A DNA stretch of 64,000 bases from Prochlorococcus sp. AG-355-B23 (GTDB taxonomy: Bacteria > Cyanobacteriota > Cyanobacteriia > PCC-6307 > Cyanobiaceae): contig QCDJ01000005.1 of the NCBI GenBank assembly GCA_003280935.1, positions 1-64,000 of the forward strand, read 5' to 3'. The notes below the pieces were generated by a model, which saw only the letters and a program-made list of their open reading frames with translations, did not search any database and had not been told where the DNA came from. A program made the translations under genes and the position numbers. Positions 9,929 through 21,366 of this stretch are shown here, piece by piece (the first letter of the stretch is position 1; every line of letters begins with the position of its first letter).

Positions 9929-11104
9929 ATGAATACTTATAGTCGATTCGATATATCTTTCAAAAAAGGAAAAGGTTGTTGGCTATGGGACAAAACAGGT
10001 AAAAGGTATCTTGATGCAGTCGCTGGTATAGCCACTTGCAGTCTTGGACATAGCGACAGAGTTTTAAGAAGAAGGTTATCAACTCAACTAAAAAAGATTC
10101 AGCACATTTCTAATCTCTACAACATTGAAGAACAAGAACAATTAAGCAGAACTTTAACGAATATGAGTTGTGCTAAAAGCGTCTTCTTCTGCAATAGTGG
10201 TGCGGAAGCAAATGAATCAGCAATTAAATTAATTAAAAAATATGGTAATACAACAAATAAAGGTAAAGAATCAATTATTCTCGCAGCAGAATCAAGCTTT
10301 CATGGAAGGACGCTTGCGGCCTTGAGTGCCACTGGACAGCCCAAATATCAAAAAGGTTTCGAACCAATGATTCAAGGGTTCAAATTTTTTAAATATAACA
10401 ATTTTGATTCGGTAAAAAAATTATTTAAAGAGTGTGAGAATAATGATCAAAAAATTTCAGGCGTTTTAGTTGAACCTATACAAGGAGAGGGCGGCGTAAT
10501 TCCTGGAAGTAAAATATTTTTTAAAAGCCTAAGAGATATATGTGATAAATATAATTCTCTTCTCATTTTAGATGAGGTCCAAAGTGGAGTAGGTCGAACT
10601 GGGAAAATGTGGGGTTATGAGAATTTAGGAATTGAACCTGATGGATTCACCCTAGCTAAAGGATTAGGAGGAGGTCATGCAATTGGAGCATTATTGGTAA
10701 AAGAAAAAGCCAACATTTTTTCTCCAGGAGATCATGCAACCACTTTTGGAGGGAACCCATTCGCCTGTAAGGCAGCCCTAACTGTAATAGAAGAAATAAA
10801 TAGAAGAAATATTATCAATAATGTTTATCAAAGAGGGGCACAATTAAGTGCTGGGTTTGAAGAATTGTCAAAAAAATTTCCAAATATTATTAGCGGGAAA
10901 AGAGGTTTAGGTTTAATACAAGGTCTTGTGATCAATGAAGATTATGCTGATGCAAAAAAAATTACATTAAAAGCTTTTGATAAAGGATTACTGGTAGTTC
11001 CTGCAGGAGGAAATGTTGTAAGGATTGTCCCACCATTAGTTATATCTCGAAGAGAAATTAATATTCTTTTGGATAAGCTAAATTCAATTTTTGAAGAGTT
11101 ATAG
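9929..11104 (+). CDS. argD: Acetylornithine aminotransferase
   Basis: FCNSGAEANESAIKL, LILDEVQSGVGRTG, TTFGGNPFACKAA. Tracked start at 9848 lies inside the tRNA; ATG at 9929 (MNTYSRFDISFKKGKGCWLWD) fits the family. Confidence 0.94.
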   Translation: MNTYSRFDISFKKGKGCWLWDKTGKRYLDAVAGIATCSLGHSDRVLRRRLSTQLKKIQHISNLYNIEEQEQLSRTLTNMSCAKSVFFCNSGAEANESAIKLIKKYGNTTNKGKESIILAAESSFHGRTLAALSATGQPKYQKGFEPMIQGFKFFKYNNFDSVKKLFKECENNDQKISGVLVEPIQGEGGVIPGSKIFFKSLRDICDKYNSLLILDEVQSGVGRTGKMWGYENLGIEPDGFTLAKGLGGGHAIGALLVKEKANIFSPGDHATTFGGNPFACKAALTVIEEINRRNIINNVYQRGAQLSAGFEELSKKFPNIISGKRGLGLIQGLVINEDYADAKKITLKAFDKGLLVVPAGGNVVRIVPPLVISRREINILLDKLNSIFEEL

Positions 11105-11115
11105 CAATTTAAATT

Positions 11116-12348
11116 TTGAAAAATGCAAATTTAAAAATTTTTGAATTATTATCTCCTAAATATGAAAGGGATAGTATCAAGTTAGGTTTATCAAGAATTA
11201 AAAAAGCACTTCAAAAGCTTGGTAATCCTTGCAAGAATATCCCTGCGATACAGATTATTGGAACCAATGGGAAAGGGTCAATCGCTGCATTTTTAGAAAG
11301 TATACTTTTTGAAGCTAGAAGGAATTTCGGTGTAACGACATCTCCTCATCTTTTTGATGTATGCGAGAGGATTAGAGTCAATAAAAAAAATATTAATAAA
11401 ACTGATTTTGAAAAAATCTATAGATTAATAGAAAATAAATTTTCAACATTTGAATTAACTCCTTTTGAAAAAATCATTTGCTGCGCACTAAATTTTTTTG
11501 ACCATAAAAAAGTTGAATTACTCATTCTTGAAGCTGGCTTAGGGGGACGATTAGACGCGACAACAGCCCATAAATCTAGACCAATCATTGCAATTGGGAA
11601 TATTGGCTTAGACCATAAAGAATTTCTTGGAGATACGATTGAAAAAATTACCGAAGAAAAATTAGCAGTTATTCAAAAAAACTCAATTGTCATCTCATGC
11701 AATCAAAATATTCAAGTTGAAAATTTAATAAACAAAAAAGTTAAAGAGGTAGGAGCAGAAATTATCTGGAAAGATTCAATTCCAAACAGCTATGAGCTTG
11801 GATTAAAAGGAATTTTTCAAAAGCAAAATGCTTCAGTAGCTATAGGAGCAATTGAAGCGCTGAATAGTTTGGGATTTAATATAAAGGAAAAACACATATC
11901 TGAAGGTCTTAAAAAGACAACTTGGAACGGAAGGCTAGAAATAATAAATTATTTCAACAAAGAAATTCTTGTAGATTGTGCTCATAATTACCCTGCTGCC
12001 AAAGCACTCTCTAATGAGCGAAGCAATTGGGAGAATGAAGATAAAGGAATTTATTGGATTTTAGGTGTCCAAAGACAAAAAGATATTTACGCAATATTAA
12101 AAACACTTTTAAAGAAAAATGATCGCTTATTACTTGTGCCAGTTCCAAACCAACCTAGTTGGCAATTAAATGATCTCTCTCAGATTGAAGAAATTGACTT
12201 TCAAAAAACAATTGAATTTAAAACATTTGAACTTGCCATTGAGTATTTATTTTCCCTAGAAAAATGGCCACTTAATCATCCTGTTCTAACAGGTTCTATT
12301 TTTTTAGTTGCTGAATTTATTAAATTTGCGAATAAACAGAAATATTAG
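11116..12348 (+). CDS. folC: Folylpolyglutamate synthase / dihydrofolate synthase
   Basis: IIGTNGKGSIAAFLE, TSPHL, EAGLGGRLDATT, DCAHNYPAA motifs; TTG start. Confidence 0.93.
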   Translation: MKNANLKIFELLSPKYERDSIKLGLSRIKKALQKLGNPCKNIPAIQIIGTNGKGSIAAFLESILFEARRNFGVTTSPHLFDVCERIRVNKKNINKTDFEKIYRLIENKFSTFELTPFEKIICCALNFFDHKKVELLILEAGLGGRLDATTAHKSRPIIAIGNIGLDHKEFLGDTIEKITEEKLAVIQKNSIVISCNQNIQVENLINKKVKEVGAEIIWKDSIPNSYELGLKGIFQKQNASVAIGAIEALNSLGFNIKEKHISEGLKKTTWNGRLEIINYFNKEILVDCAHNYPAAKALSNERSNWENEDKGIYWILGVQRQKDIYAILKTLLKKNDRLLLVPVPNQPSWQLNDLSQIEEIDFQKTIEFKTFELAIEYLFSLEKWPLNHPVLTGSIFLVAEFIKFANKQKY

Positions 12349-13697
12349 ATTTTAAATTGTTCTTTTACTTCCCAACCCTCTAATTTCCCAGGATTTAATA
12401 GCCCTTTGGGATCAAATTTTAATTTCGCTTTTACTTGATCTGCATCTACCACTCCGAGACCTCCGCCCTCAACAGTTAAAACATGGGGATTAAAAATAAA
12501 CGCACCAAGTTTCTTGCAATCTTCCATTATTTCATTTAATTCTTCTACCCCATTCCACTTTAATACTGGTAAAGCCGCTAATCGTGGTGATCCTTGCTGA
12601 GAAACGGCCTCCAAATGCCAAAGAACTTTTTTACCCCATTTTTCTCTCAAAAAATTAATTAACTCTAGTTCATTATTAAGTGGCAAAAGCATCTGTAAAT
12701 ACGTCCAATTTTTATCCCTAGATCTCATATGAAGAGTTGTATGATTCCATACGACTTCAGAAATTCCATTAACTAGCTTTTCTTCTTCCCCAAGTAGGGT
12801 AGATTCAACTTCAAATTTTTTACAAATTAGCTCGATGGTTTTTATTCCTCCAAGAGTAGATTGAATTAATATCTTGTGACTTCTAGATTTACTTTTAAAC
12901 CATTTTGGCATTTGATCTACAATTTCTTCTTCAAGAATTGCTCCTAATTTCAGATTAATTGCTGCGCAAGTAATAGTTTTCAATATTTCTATTGTTTTTT
13001 CAAATTCAATACAGTCGATAACTAATGAGTACCACTTACGTTTGATATCAGTAGCAAGTAATAAAGAAGTAATTATTCCATTCGTCCCATAAGCATGGTT
13101 TAGAGGTTCGGATTCTTCAGCATCAAATTTTAATAATGCAGGTTTTTCATTCATCGTTACTGCCTCTAAACCTATAAGATTTCCTGGATCTCTTAAAAAT
13201 CCCCACCTAATGGAACCAATACCTCCTGATCCACCTGCAATAAAACCTCCAATTGTTGCAGTTTTCCAAGTACTAGGAAGTAACCTCAATTCCCTCCCAT
13301 ATTTTTCTAGTTGTTTATTCAAATCTCCCATAACACAGCCAGACTGTACTTTTACAAAGCCAGTATCTGGATCAAATTCTTCTAACTTATTAAATTGACT
13401 CATCTGCATTACAACTCCCTTAAATAATGGGACAGCTTGTCCATAATTACCTGTACCTGAACCCCTTAAAGTAAGTGGAATAGATAATTCCCAACAAATT
13501 TCTGCTACTTCCTTTACCGCTTTGTGATCACTAGGTCTTACCACCAAATCAGCAATACATTCGTCTAATTTTTTAGTAAGTATTGGAGAGTAGTTATAAA
13601 AATCTTTTGAAAGTCTTTTGACATCGGATTTATTTTCAATGATCTCTAAGTTTTTGACTTCTCTAAATTTGTCTATAAATTTAAGTTTTGATATCAT
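12345..13697 (-). CDS. FAD-binding oxidase (GlcD-like, FAD/FMN-containing dehydrogenase)
   Basis: LTLRGSGTGNYGQAVP, TIGGFIAGGSGGIGSIRWG, GLLNPGKLEG. Confidence 0.85.
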   Translation of the reverse strand: MISKLKFIDKFREVKNLEIIENKSDVKRLSKDFYNYSPILTKKLDECIADLVVRPSDHKAVKEVAEICWELSIPLTLRGSGTGNYGQAVPLFKGVVMQMSQFNKLEEFDPDTGFVKVQSGCVMGDLNKQLEKYGRELRLLPSTWKTATIGGFIAGGSGGIGSIRWGFLRDPGNLIGLEAVTMNEKPALLKFDAEESEPLNHAYGTNGIITSLLLATDIKRKWYSLVIDCIEFEKTIEILKTITCAAINLKLGAILEEEIVDQMPKWFKSKSRSHKILIQSTLGGIKTIELICKKFEVESTLLGEEEKLVNGISEVVWNHTTLHMRSRDKNWTYLQMLLPLNNELELINFLREKWGKKVLWHLEAVSQQGSPRLAALPVLKWNGVEELNEIMEDCKKLGAFIFNPHVLTVEGGGLGVVDADQVKAKLKFDPKGLLNPGKLEGWEVKEQFKI

Positions 13698-13735
13698 TAA
13701 TAAAAATTTTTATACATTGTATCTAAATTAGCCAA

Positions 13736-14971
13736 TTAGCAATATAAATCGCCGTTTATAAATACTTTTCTCTTTAAATTGCTCGAGAAAACATCTGCCC
13801 ATCTTTGTGCATCTATAATCACAAAATCAGCAGGACAACCTTTTTTAATTAAACCATCCCATTTTAAATTTAATAATCTGCTTGGAGCTAAAAAAATAGA
13901 AGATAGAGTCATTCTCTCCCAGGGATTTAGTTGAAGCATAGGCATCGAGCAAGACAACATATAAAAAGGATCAAAATTACCAAATGGATACCAAGGGTCT
14001 TGAACATTATCACTACCAAGAGACACATCCACATGTGATTTTTGTAATTGCTTTATTGGTGCAACTGGTCTTTTTAATGAAGTTGTTTTATTACTTCGAT
14101 TGAGCAGCCAAAAATTTGTTAGTGGTAAGGCAATAACCTTGATATTTTTCTCAGCCATTTTTTCTCCTAAATTTAAAATCTCTCTATTACTTAGATAAAT
14201 AAGACTACTCAAATGACTACAAGTGATCGGAATACTATTAATTTTTAAATTTTCGATTGTTTCTAATAAAACTTTTATTCCCGCTCCAGGTTCAATAATA
14301 GACTCATCTATATGCAAATCAATTTCTAATTTATATTTACTCGAAAGAAGAAGCATCTTTGCTAGAAATTTGCTTATATTTTTTTTATTGAAAGGGGGTA
14401 CAATAACACCTCCTAAAATGCCTCCATTAGAGGAAAATATTTTTGCCAAATCTTCTCCATTAGATGTATCCCAGAATTCCAATGGAGCTAGAGCAACGTA
14501 TTGTAAAGTCAACTCAGATGAAAATTTTTTTTGTAATTTAAAAAGTTCAATCCAAATATCAATAGATTGACCTTCGTATGTATCAATATGACTTCTAATT
14601 GCTCGGTATCCATTTTTTATGGCAAGTTTTAATGATTTCTCAACTCTTTCAAGAACCTTATCTGTAGTTCTAGTTTTATGTTCTTCAAGATTTACTGATA
14701 ATGCTCCTCCATAGTGTGATTCCAGATTAGGAAAATCTGCCCATGTAAAAGATTTATCAAAATGTGAATGCGTTTCAACAAATCTTGGGAATAAAATATT
14801 TTTTGGTTTTGTTACTTTATTTTTTAAAGGCTTCAACTCAGAAACAAATCCTTCCTCCCAACCAATGGAAACTGAGCATAAATCCTCTACATCGATAATG
14901 AGGTTATCTATATCTTCTATTAAACAAAGGCTTCTGGGAATAAGAACCTCAGCTTTGCCGGAATTACTCAA
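13736..14971 (-). CDS. Amidohydrolase family protein, cytosine deaminase-like
   Basis: FPRFVETHSHFDKSFTW, DLHIDES, LGSDNVQDPWYPFGNFDP. Confidence 0.78.
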   Translation of the reverse strand: MSNSGKAEVLIPRSLCLIEDIDNLIIDVEDLCSVSIGWEEGFVSELKPLKNKVTKPKNILFPRFVETHSHFDKSFTWADFPNLESHYGGALSVNLEEHKTRTTDKVLERVEKSLKLAIKNGYRAIRSHIDTYEGQSIDIWIELFKLQKKFSSELTLQYVALAPLEFWDTSNGEDLAKIFSSNGGILGGVIVPPFNKKNISKFLAKMLLLSSKYKLEIDLHIDESIIEPGAGIKVLLETIENLKINSIPITCSHLSSLIYLSNREILNLGEKMAEKNIKVIALPLTNFWLLNRSNKTTSLKRPVAPIKQLQKSHVDVSLGSDNVQDPWYPFGNFDPFYMLSCSMPMLQLNPWERMTLSSIFLAPSRLLNLKWDGLIKKGCPADFVIIDAQRWADVFSSNLKRKVFINGDLYC

Positions 14972-15098
14972 ATTTTTAAATTTTCTTTTATTTTAAATCA
15001 TAAGAAAACTTTACTGAATTAGAAAATAATTCAAATTTGGCTAAAAGATAAAAATAAGTATGAAAATTACCCTTTAGTTGTTAAATTTATAGATGTGA

Positions 15099-15172
15099 GG
15101 CGGGCGTCGCCAAGTGGTTAAGGCAGCGGCTTGTGGCGCCGCTATTCGGGGGTTCGAATCCCCTCGCTCGCC
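15099..15172 (+). tRNA. tRNA-His (GTG)
   Basis: G-1 with C73, acceptor GCGGGCG/CGCTCGC, anticodon loop TTGTGGC, GGTTCGAATCC T arm. Confidence 0.95.
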
Positions 15173-15244
15173 CTCAAAAATATTGCAGCAAAATTACTTA
15201 ACTTGTAATTTTGTATTAAAGAATCATAAAAAATTCCTAGCAAA

Positions 15245-16639
15245 GTGCTAACAAAAACAAAATCAGACGAAAAAAAATCTCAAAAGAATTCAACTACTGG
15301 CAGTTATTGGATAACAACATTTGGATGCCAAATGAACAAGGCTGATTCTGAGAGAATGGCTGGGACATTAGAGAAGATGGGATATACCAGAGCAGATAAT
15401 GAATTAAATGCCGATTTGGTCCTGTACAATACATGCACAATTAGAGATAATGCGGAGCAAAAAGTTTATAGCTTTCTAGGAAGACAAGCAAAAAGAAAGC
15501 ACAAAACACCTAACTTAAAACTTATTGTTGCAGGTTGCCTTGCTCAGCAAGAGGGAGAGTCCTTATTAAGAAGAGTCCCAGAACTTGATCTGGTTATGGG
15601 GCCACAACACGTAAATAATCTTGAGAATCTTCTGGGGAAAGTTGATTTAGGAAATCAAGTTGCTGCCACAGAAGAAACCTTCATTTCTGAAGACATAACA
15701 AGTGCCAGAAGAGAAAGCTCTATTTGTGGCTGGGTTAATATCATTTATGGATGTAATGAAAGATGTTCATATTGTGTAGTCCCATCTGTCAGAGGGAAAG
15801 AGCAATCAAGATATCCAAATGCGATAAAAAGTGAGATCCAAAAATTAGCTGATGATAATTTTAAAGAAATTACTCTTTTGGGTCAGAACATTGATGCTTA
15901 TGGTAGAGACCTTCCAGGAACTACAAAAGGGGGGAGAAAAGAAAATACTCTAACTGATCTTTTATATTATATTCATGATGTTAAAGGAATTCACAGGATA
16001 AGATTTGCTACTAGTCATCCAAGATATTTTTCAAAAAGGTTGATTCAAGCTTGTTATGAACTTGATAAAGTCTGTGAACATTTCCATATTCCCTTCCAAA
16101 GTGGCAATGATGAAATCTTAAAACAAATGTCAAGAGGATACTCAATTAAAAAGTATAAAAACATTATCGAGAATATAAGGTCATTAATGCCAGATGCATC
16201 AATCACAGCTGATGCAATAGTTGCTTTCCCAGGAGAAACCGAACAACAATATCAAGATACATTAAAACTAATATCAGAAATTGGTTTTGATCAAGTGAAT
16301 ACGGCAGCATATTCTCCAAGGCCAAATACGCCTGCAGCAGTTTGGTCAAATCAACTTTCTGAGGTTGTAAAAAAAGCTAGATTACAAGAAATTAATGATT
16401 TAGTCGAAAAAACTGCTAGGATCAGAAATCAAAGATACATCAACAATATTGAAAGCGTTTTAATTGAGGGTTTAAATCCAAAAAATTCCTCGCAAATTAT
16501 GGGTAGAACTAGAACAAATAGATTAACTTTCGTAGAGATTCCCAAAAACATTAATTTTAATTTTTCATTGGGAGATGAGATAGATGTAAAAATAAACGAA
16601 GCAAGACCTTTTTCTTTAACAGGCGAACTTTATTTATGA
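15245..16639 (+). CDS. miaB: tRNA-2-methylthio-N6-dimethylallyladenosine synthase
   Basis: [37 protein letters not shown] radical SAM, TRAM-like C-terminus; GTG start. Confidence 0.95.
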   Translation: MLTKTKSDEKKSQKNSTTGSYWITTFGCQMNKADSERMAGTLEKMGYTRADNELNADLVLYNTCTIRDNAEQKVYSFLGRQAKRKHKTPNLKLIVAGCLAQQEGESLLRRVPELDLVMGPQHVNNLENLLGKVDLGNQVAATEETFISEDITSARRESSICGWVNIIYGCNERCSYCVVPSVRGKEQSRYPNAIKSEIQKLADDNFKEITLLGQNIDAYGRDLPGTTKGGRKENTLTDLLYYIHDVKGIHRIRFATSHPRYFSKRLIQACYELDKVCEHFHIPFQSGNDEILKQMSRGYSIKKYKNIIENIRSLMPDASITADAIVAFPGETEQQYQDTLKLISEIGFDQVNTAAYSPRPNTPAAVWSNQLSEVVKKARLQEINDLVEKTARIRNQRYINNIESVLIEGLNPKNSSQIMGRTRTNRLTFVEIPKNINFNFSLGDEIDVKINEARPFSLTGELYL

Positions 16640-16649
16640 TTTTTCCTAA

Positions 16650-17717
16650 ATGATCGGGGGTAAGAAAAAATGTATTGGGTTAATATTTGGCGGGAATTCC
16701 AATGAACATGAAGTATCTATATCCTCTGCGAAAACAGTTTATCAAGCATTTAATTCAGAAATAAATAATGCACGCTTTACAGTTAAAGCCTTTTACATAA
16801 ACAAATATGGAGATTGGCTTGATAGTGATAGTTCAGAAAAAATTCTAATTGGTGAAATTGAAAATAATAAAATAGAAAAACAAGAGCTTTTTATTCAAGA
16901 AAAAATTAACTTTCTAGACGGAATTGAATTTCAAAATGTTGATGTTTGGTTCCCTCTTTTACATGGATTTAATGGTGAAGACGGATCAATCCATGGCTTA
17001 CTAAGATTTACAAATAAACCTCTAGTTGGATGTGGAATTGTGGGCTCTGCGCTTGGAATGGATAAAATATTGATGAAAACAATTTTCTCAAATCTTAAAC
17101 TTCCACAAGTTAATTATCTAGTTTTTCAAAATGAAGATTTCAACGATAAAGAAGTAAAGAATAATTTAATTAATGAAATTTTAAAAAAATTAAACTTTCC
17201 TGTTTTTGTTAAACCATCTAACTCCGGATCATCTCTTGGTATCTCCAAAGTCATAAATCAATCTGAAATATTACAAGCATTAGAAAAAGCTTGGGAAATA
17301 GATCAACGAATCTTAATAGAAGAAGGTTTGGAAGTAAGGGAAGTTGAATGCGGAATAATTGGGAATTCAAAACTCCTAACCTCTGAGATAGGCGAAGTAA
17401 CTTACGAAAGTGATTGGTACGATTACGATTCAAAATATTTCTCAAATAATAAAATAATTATCCCAGCCGAAATAGACTCTAAAATTACAAAAGAAATTAA
17501 AGAAATTGCTATTAAAAGTTGTAGAGCATTAAATATTTTCGGTTTCGCAAGAGTAGATTTCTTTTTAGAAAAATCTTCAAATAAAATTTTATTAAATGAA
17601 ATAAATACAATTCCTGGTTTTACAAAAAGCAGCATGTTTCCAATGCTTTGGAAAGCTTCAGGTTTAAAAATTGAACAACTTGTGGCTAAACTGGTAGATA
17701 TATCTTTAGATTTGTAA
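16650..17717 (+). CDS. ddl: D-alanine--D-alanine ligase
   Basis: GGNSNEHEVSISSA, PLLHGFNGEDGS, FVKPSNSGSSLGISKV, NEINTIPGFT. Confidence 0.95.
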   Translation: MIGGKKKCIGLIFGGNSNEHEVSISSAKTVYQAFNSEINNARFTVKAFYINKYGDWLDSDSSEKILIGEIENNKIEKQELFIQEKINFLDGIEFQNVDVWFPLLHGFNGEDGSIHGLLRFTNKPLVGCGIVGSALGMDKILMKTIFSNLKLPQVNYLVFQNEDFNDKEVKNNLINEILKKLNFPVFVKPSNSGSSLGISKVINQSEILQALEKAWEIDQRILIEEGLEVREVECGIIGNSKLLTSEIGEVTYESDWYDYDSKYFSNNKIIIPAEIDSKITKEIKEIAIKSCRALNIFGFARVDFFLEKSSNKILLNEINTIPGFTKSSMFPMLWKASGLKIEQLVAKLVDISLDL

Positions 17718-17727
17718 TTTAAATCAA

Positions 17728-18138
17728 ATGTTGCATGGACTTCTTTGGTTACCATTACTTTTAATCTTCATTTTATTAACTGCACTTGGATGGTTAGAAA
17801 GAAGAAGGCAAAATCTTTTTAGAAATTGGGCGAGTGATTCTGAACTTTGCAAGTTAGATAGTTCTGGTGCTGCATCCTTAAAAGATGGGGAGTTAAAGTG
17901 GAGCGCATTTGAAGCTGGTAAATTTGAAGAAAAAGATAGTTTTACAATCAAGAAGCTAGAATTAGTTGAATTAATGGCACTAACATCGGGAGAAGCTCCT
18001 CTAACAAGCGAATCTCAAGGTAAGTGTAGGTTAAGATTGGTAGGTGATGGTAAAGAGATGGATGTACCATTTTCAGATGCAGAGCAGGCAAGAGAATGGA
18101 TGGACCGATTGATGGAAAAAGCTAGATGTGATTTGTGA
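17728..18138 (+). CDS. Conserved hypothetical protein in the ddl-ftsQ interval, one N-terminal TM helix
   Basis: Complete ORF, tight spacing with ddl and overlap with ftsQ-like gene. Confidence 0.8.
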   Translation: MLHGLLWLPLLLIFILLTALGWLERRRQNLFRNWASDSELCKLDSSGAASLKDGELKWSAFEAGKFEEKDSFTIKKLELVELMALTSGEAPLTSESQGKCRLRLVGDGKEMDVPFSDAEQAREWMDRLMEKARCDL

Positions 18139-18856
18139 AAAGCCAAAAAAACAAAAAAAAGAAGCTTTATTTTTAATTTCATTCTTATTTTTAATAAGTT
18201 TAATAAGCATGAAAACTCTCAAAAAAGTTGATATGAAAGATATTAGGATTTCTGGTAGTGAGTTATTTTCTCAGCATGATCTAGTAGATAATTCATCTTT
18301 AAAATTCCCGATCCGATTGATTTTTGTTAAAACTAATTTGTTAGAAAAAGAGTTAAAAGAAAATTTATCTCTCAAAAATGTTTCAGTAAAAAGAGAATTA
18401 TTTCCTTTTGGTTTGAAAGTTCATATCAATACAAGGATTCCAATAGCTTACGGTGAGAGAATATTAAACAACGAAAAAATATTAGGATTCATAGATAAAG
18501 ATGGAATTTTTATAAACAAACAAAATGCGGATGAAAAAAATTTGAACAAATTAACCATACAAGTCTTTGGATGGAAAGAAAAATTTAAAAAAATATTATC
18601 TGAAATTTTCATCGCTTTAGAGAATTATGAATTTGAGATAGTTAAAATAACCTTTTCACCCGATGGATTTCTAACTCTTGAGGAAAAGGATTTAAGAACA
18701 ATATTTTTAGGATATAAACCAAATTTAATCAATTATCAATTATTAATAATAAATAATATAAAAAATGAATTTCAGAAAAATAACTTTTCAATAAAAATAG
18801 ATAATATTGATCTTACAAATCCAAATAAACCAAAAATAAAAGTGTTCAAACCCTAA
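18128..18856 (+). CDS. ftsQ: FtsQ/DivIB-like cell division protein (POTRA)
   Basis: Single TM then POTRA-like region (VDMKDIRISGSELFS...NVSVKRELFPFGLKVHINTRIPIAY); position immediately upstream of ftsZ. Confidence 0.8.
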   Translation: MICEKPKKQKKEALFLISFLFLISLISMKTLKKVDMKDIRISGSELFSQHDLVDNSSLKFPIRLIFVKTNLLEKELKENLSLKNVSVKRELFPFGLKVHINTRIPIAYGERILNNEKILGFIDKDGIFINKQNADEKNLNKLTIQVFGWKEKFKKILSEIFIALENYEFEIVKITFSPDGFLTLEEKDLRTIFLGYKPNLINYQLLIINNIKNEFQKNNFSIKIDNIDLTNPNKPKIKVFKP

Positions 18857-19035
18857 TATTTGAAAAAAGATTTTTAATAATTTTTTTTAATTATAGTAGT
18901 GTTGATGTGGGTTTTGCATTCAAAACAAAATATTTAATAAATAAATATTTTTGGTATTTTCCTCAACAAATTCCTACAGATGAGCTCAGGAAGTTCATAA
19001 TGCATCCAATACTAGTATTAGATTCCTATTAAGAG

Positions 19036-20151
19036 ATGAGCTTCGGTAACAATCCAAACTTTGATCAATCGAGAGAAATCCTTCCAAGCCAAAACGCCAA
19101 AATAGAAGTTATTGGTGTAGGTGGTGGTGGAAGTAATGCAGTAAATAGAATGATAAATAGTGATTTAGAAGGTGTTTCATTTCGAGTCTTAAATACAGAT
19201 GCCCAAGCCCTACTCCAGTCTTCTGCAGAGCGTAGGGTTCAACTTGGACAAAATCTTACAAGAGGTTTAGGTGCAGGTGGAAACCCAAGTATTGGGCAAA
19301 AGGCTGCCGAAGAATCTAGAGAAGAGCTTCAACAAGCTTTAGATGGTTCTGATCTAGTTTTTATAGCCGCTGGAATGGGTGGAGGAACGGGTACAGGAGC
19401 AGCCCCGGTAGTTGCAGAAGTAGCTAAACAAAGTGGAGCGTTAACAGTAGGGATAGTAACCAAACCATTTTCTTTTGAAGGGAAAAGAAGAATGCGTCAA
19501 GCAGAAGAGGGGATCGCAAGACTAGCTGAAAACGTTGATACTCTTATAGTTATTCCAAATGACCGACTAAAAGACGTTATATCAGGAGCTCCCCTCCAAG
19601 AAGCATTTAGGAATGCTGATGACGTTTTAAGGATGGGCGTCAAAGGTATCAGTGACATAATTACTTGCCCAGGATTAGTCAATGTTGATTTCGCTGATGT
19701 AAGATCAGTTATGACGGAAGCAGGTACTGCTCTTCTCGGGATAGGCATTGGTTCAGGAAGATCGAGAGCTTTAGAGGCAGCCCAGGCAGCAATGAATAGT
19801 CCTTTACTAGAAGCAGCTAGAATTGATGGAGCTAAAGGTTGCATCATAAATATTACCGGGGGCAAAGACATGACTTTAGAAGATATGACCTCAGCATCCG
19901 AAATTATTTATGATGTTGTTGATCAAGAAGCAAATATTATTGTTGGTGCAGTTGTCGATGAGGCAATGGAAGGGGAGATACAAGTTACTGTTATTGCTAC
20001 AGGATTTGAAACAAATCAACCATTGAATCAACAAAGAATAAAAAACAGATTATCTAATCAACCCTTATATAATTATTCCGATAATAAAGAATCAGGTGCG
20101 AGTATTCCAGAGTTTTTGAGATTAAGGCAAAATAAAAAAGATATAGGTTGA
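19036..20151 (+). CDS. ftsZ: Cell division protein FtsZ
   Basis: [33 protein letters not shown] tubulin signature. Confidence 0.98.
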   Translation: MSFGNNPNFDQSREILPSQNAKIEVIGVGGGGSNAVNRMINSDLEGVSFRVLNTDAQALLQSSAERRVQLGQNLTRGLGAGGNPSIGQKAAEESREELQQALDGSDLVFIAAGMGGGTGTGAAPVVAEVAKQSGALTVGIVTKPFSFEGKRRMRQAEEGIARLAENVDTLIVIPNDRLKDVISGAPLQEAFRNADDVLRMGVKGISDIITCPGLVNVDFADVRSVMTEAGTALLGIGIGSGRSRALEAAQAAMNSPLLEAARIDGAKGCIINITGGKDMTLEDMTSASEIIYDVVDQEANIIVGAVVDEAMEGEIQVTVIATGFETNQPLNQQRIKNRLSNQPLYNYSDNKESGASIPEFLRLRQNKKDIG

Positions 20152-20166
20152 AAGGTAAAATAAAGT

Positions 20167-20260
20167 GACTCGGTTATCTCGCCTGCCTCAAGCATCCCTT
20201 GTGGCTGCTACCTTCCGGTCCTGACCAGGTTTAGGCGTTAAAACCGCGAAAGGCCGAGTC
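20167..20260 (-). ncRNA. ffs: Bacterial small SRP RNA (4.5S-type)
   Basis: Reverse complement holds GGTCAGGACCGGAAGGTAGCAGCC core, with GACTCGG...CCGAGTC terminal pairing. Confidence 0.95.
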
Positions 20261-20307
20261 AAAAACATACTAGCAATTCTTGATTAAAAAAGATACATAA
20301 ATTTATT

Positions 20308-21081
20308 ATGTTACCTTCTGACCTAGTTAATTATAAAAAACAATCTCGCAAAATCATTGCTCTAACGGCATGGGACTCAATATCAGGATCTATTGCAGAA
20401 CAAGCAAATGTTGATCTCGTATTAGTAGGAGATTCACTAGCAATGGTCTGCTTAGGATACAAATCAACATTGCCATTAACTTTAGAAAACATAATTTATC
20501 ATACCAATGCTGTTTCAAGAGGATTTAGGAAAAAAATTGAAGAACAACCTTTAGTAGTGTCTGATATGCCTTTTCTGACTTACCAATGTGGTGAGGATAA
20601 AGCTGTTGAGTATGCAGGAAAAATAATTCAGAGCACTTATGCAAAAGCTGTAAAAGTAGAAGGAGCTGAACCAGAAATACAAAAAGTTATTTCTAGATTA
20701 ATAAGAATGGGAATCCCTGTTATGGGTCATATAGGTCTTACACCACAAAGCTATCTAAATATTGGATTTAAAAAACAAGGCGAAAGCTTAGCAAGCCAAG
20801 AAAAAATCAAGAAAGAGGCTTCAATTCTTGAAGAATTAGGATGTTTTTCAATAGTTCTTGAACATATTCCTGACTTGCTCGCTAAAGAAATACAAAATTC
20901 TTTAACAATTCCCATAATAGGTATCGGTGCAGGCAAGTATTGCGATGGACAAGTGAGAGTTACCGCAGATTTGTTAGGCCTCAATGATGATCAACCACCA
21001 TTTTGCCAACCGATTATCCAGGGAAAGAAATTATTTGAGGATAAATTAAAAGAATGGGTAGACTCCGAAAGACTTAACTAA
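20308..21081 (+). CDS. panB: 3-methyl-2-oxobutanoate hydroxymethyltransferase
   Basis: LTAWDSISGSIAEQANVDLVLVGDSLAMVCLGY, GHIGLTPQS, GIGAGKYCDGQV. Confidence 0.96.
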   Translation: MLPSDLVNYKKQSRKIIALTAWDSISGSIAEQANVDLVLVGDSLAMVCLGYKSTLPLTLENIIYHTNAVSRGFRKKIEEQPLVVSDMPFLTYQCGEDKAVEYAGKIIQSTYAKAVKVEGAEPEIQKVISRLIRMGIPVMGHIGLTPQSYLNIGFKKQGESLASQEKIKKEASILEELGCFSIVLEHIPDLLAKEIQNSLTIPIIGIGAGKYCDGQVRVTADLLGLNDDQPPFCQPIIQGKKLFEDKLKEWVDSERLN

Positions 21082-21366
21082 TAACCCCAATTTTGTCATA
21101 AAGTCTAATTCCTTAAAAACATAGTATTTACATGGGTTTAGCAGGATATATATTTTCTTTTAATCATTTCATTTTCTCCTATTTTTGATATTTAAAAATA
21201 AGTTTGTGTAGTTTGCAATAACTAATAAAAGCAAAAGGAATGTATTAATAGACATCTAAAAAGAGGGTTGTTATTACCTTTAATTTAGATCTAATGTCAA
21301 TCGATAGATTTTTGTTTCAAAATTTATTTTTTGCAAATTTCAAAAGATATTTAAGACTATATTCCG

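Noticed and set aside
19497-19871. 124-aa minus-strand ORF in ftsZ
   Set aside because: Antisense to highly conserved ftsZ coding sequence
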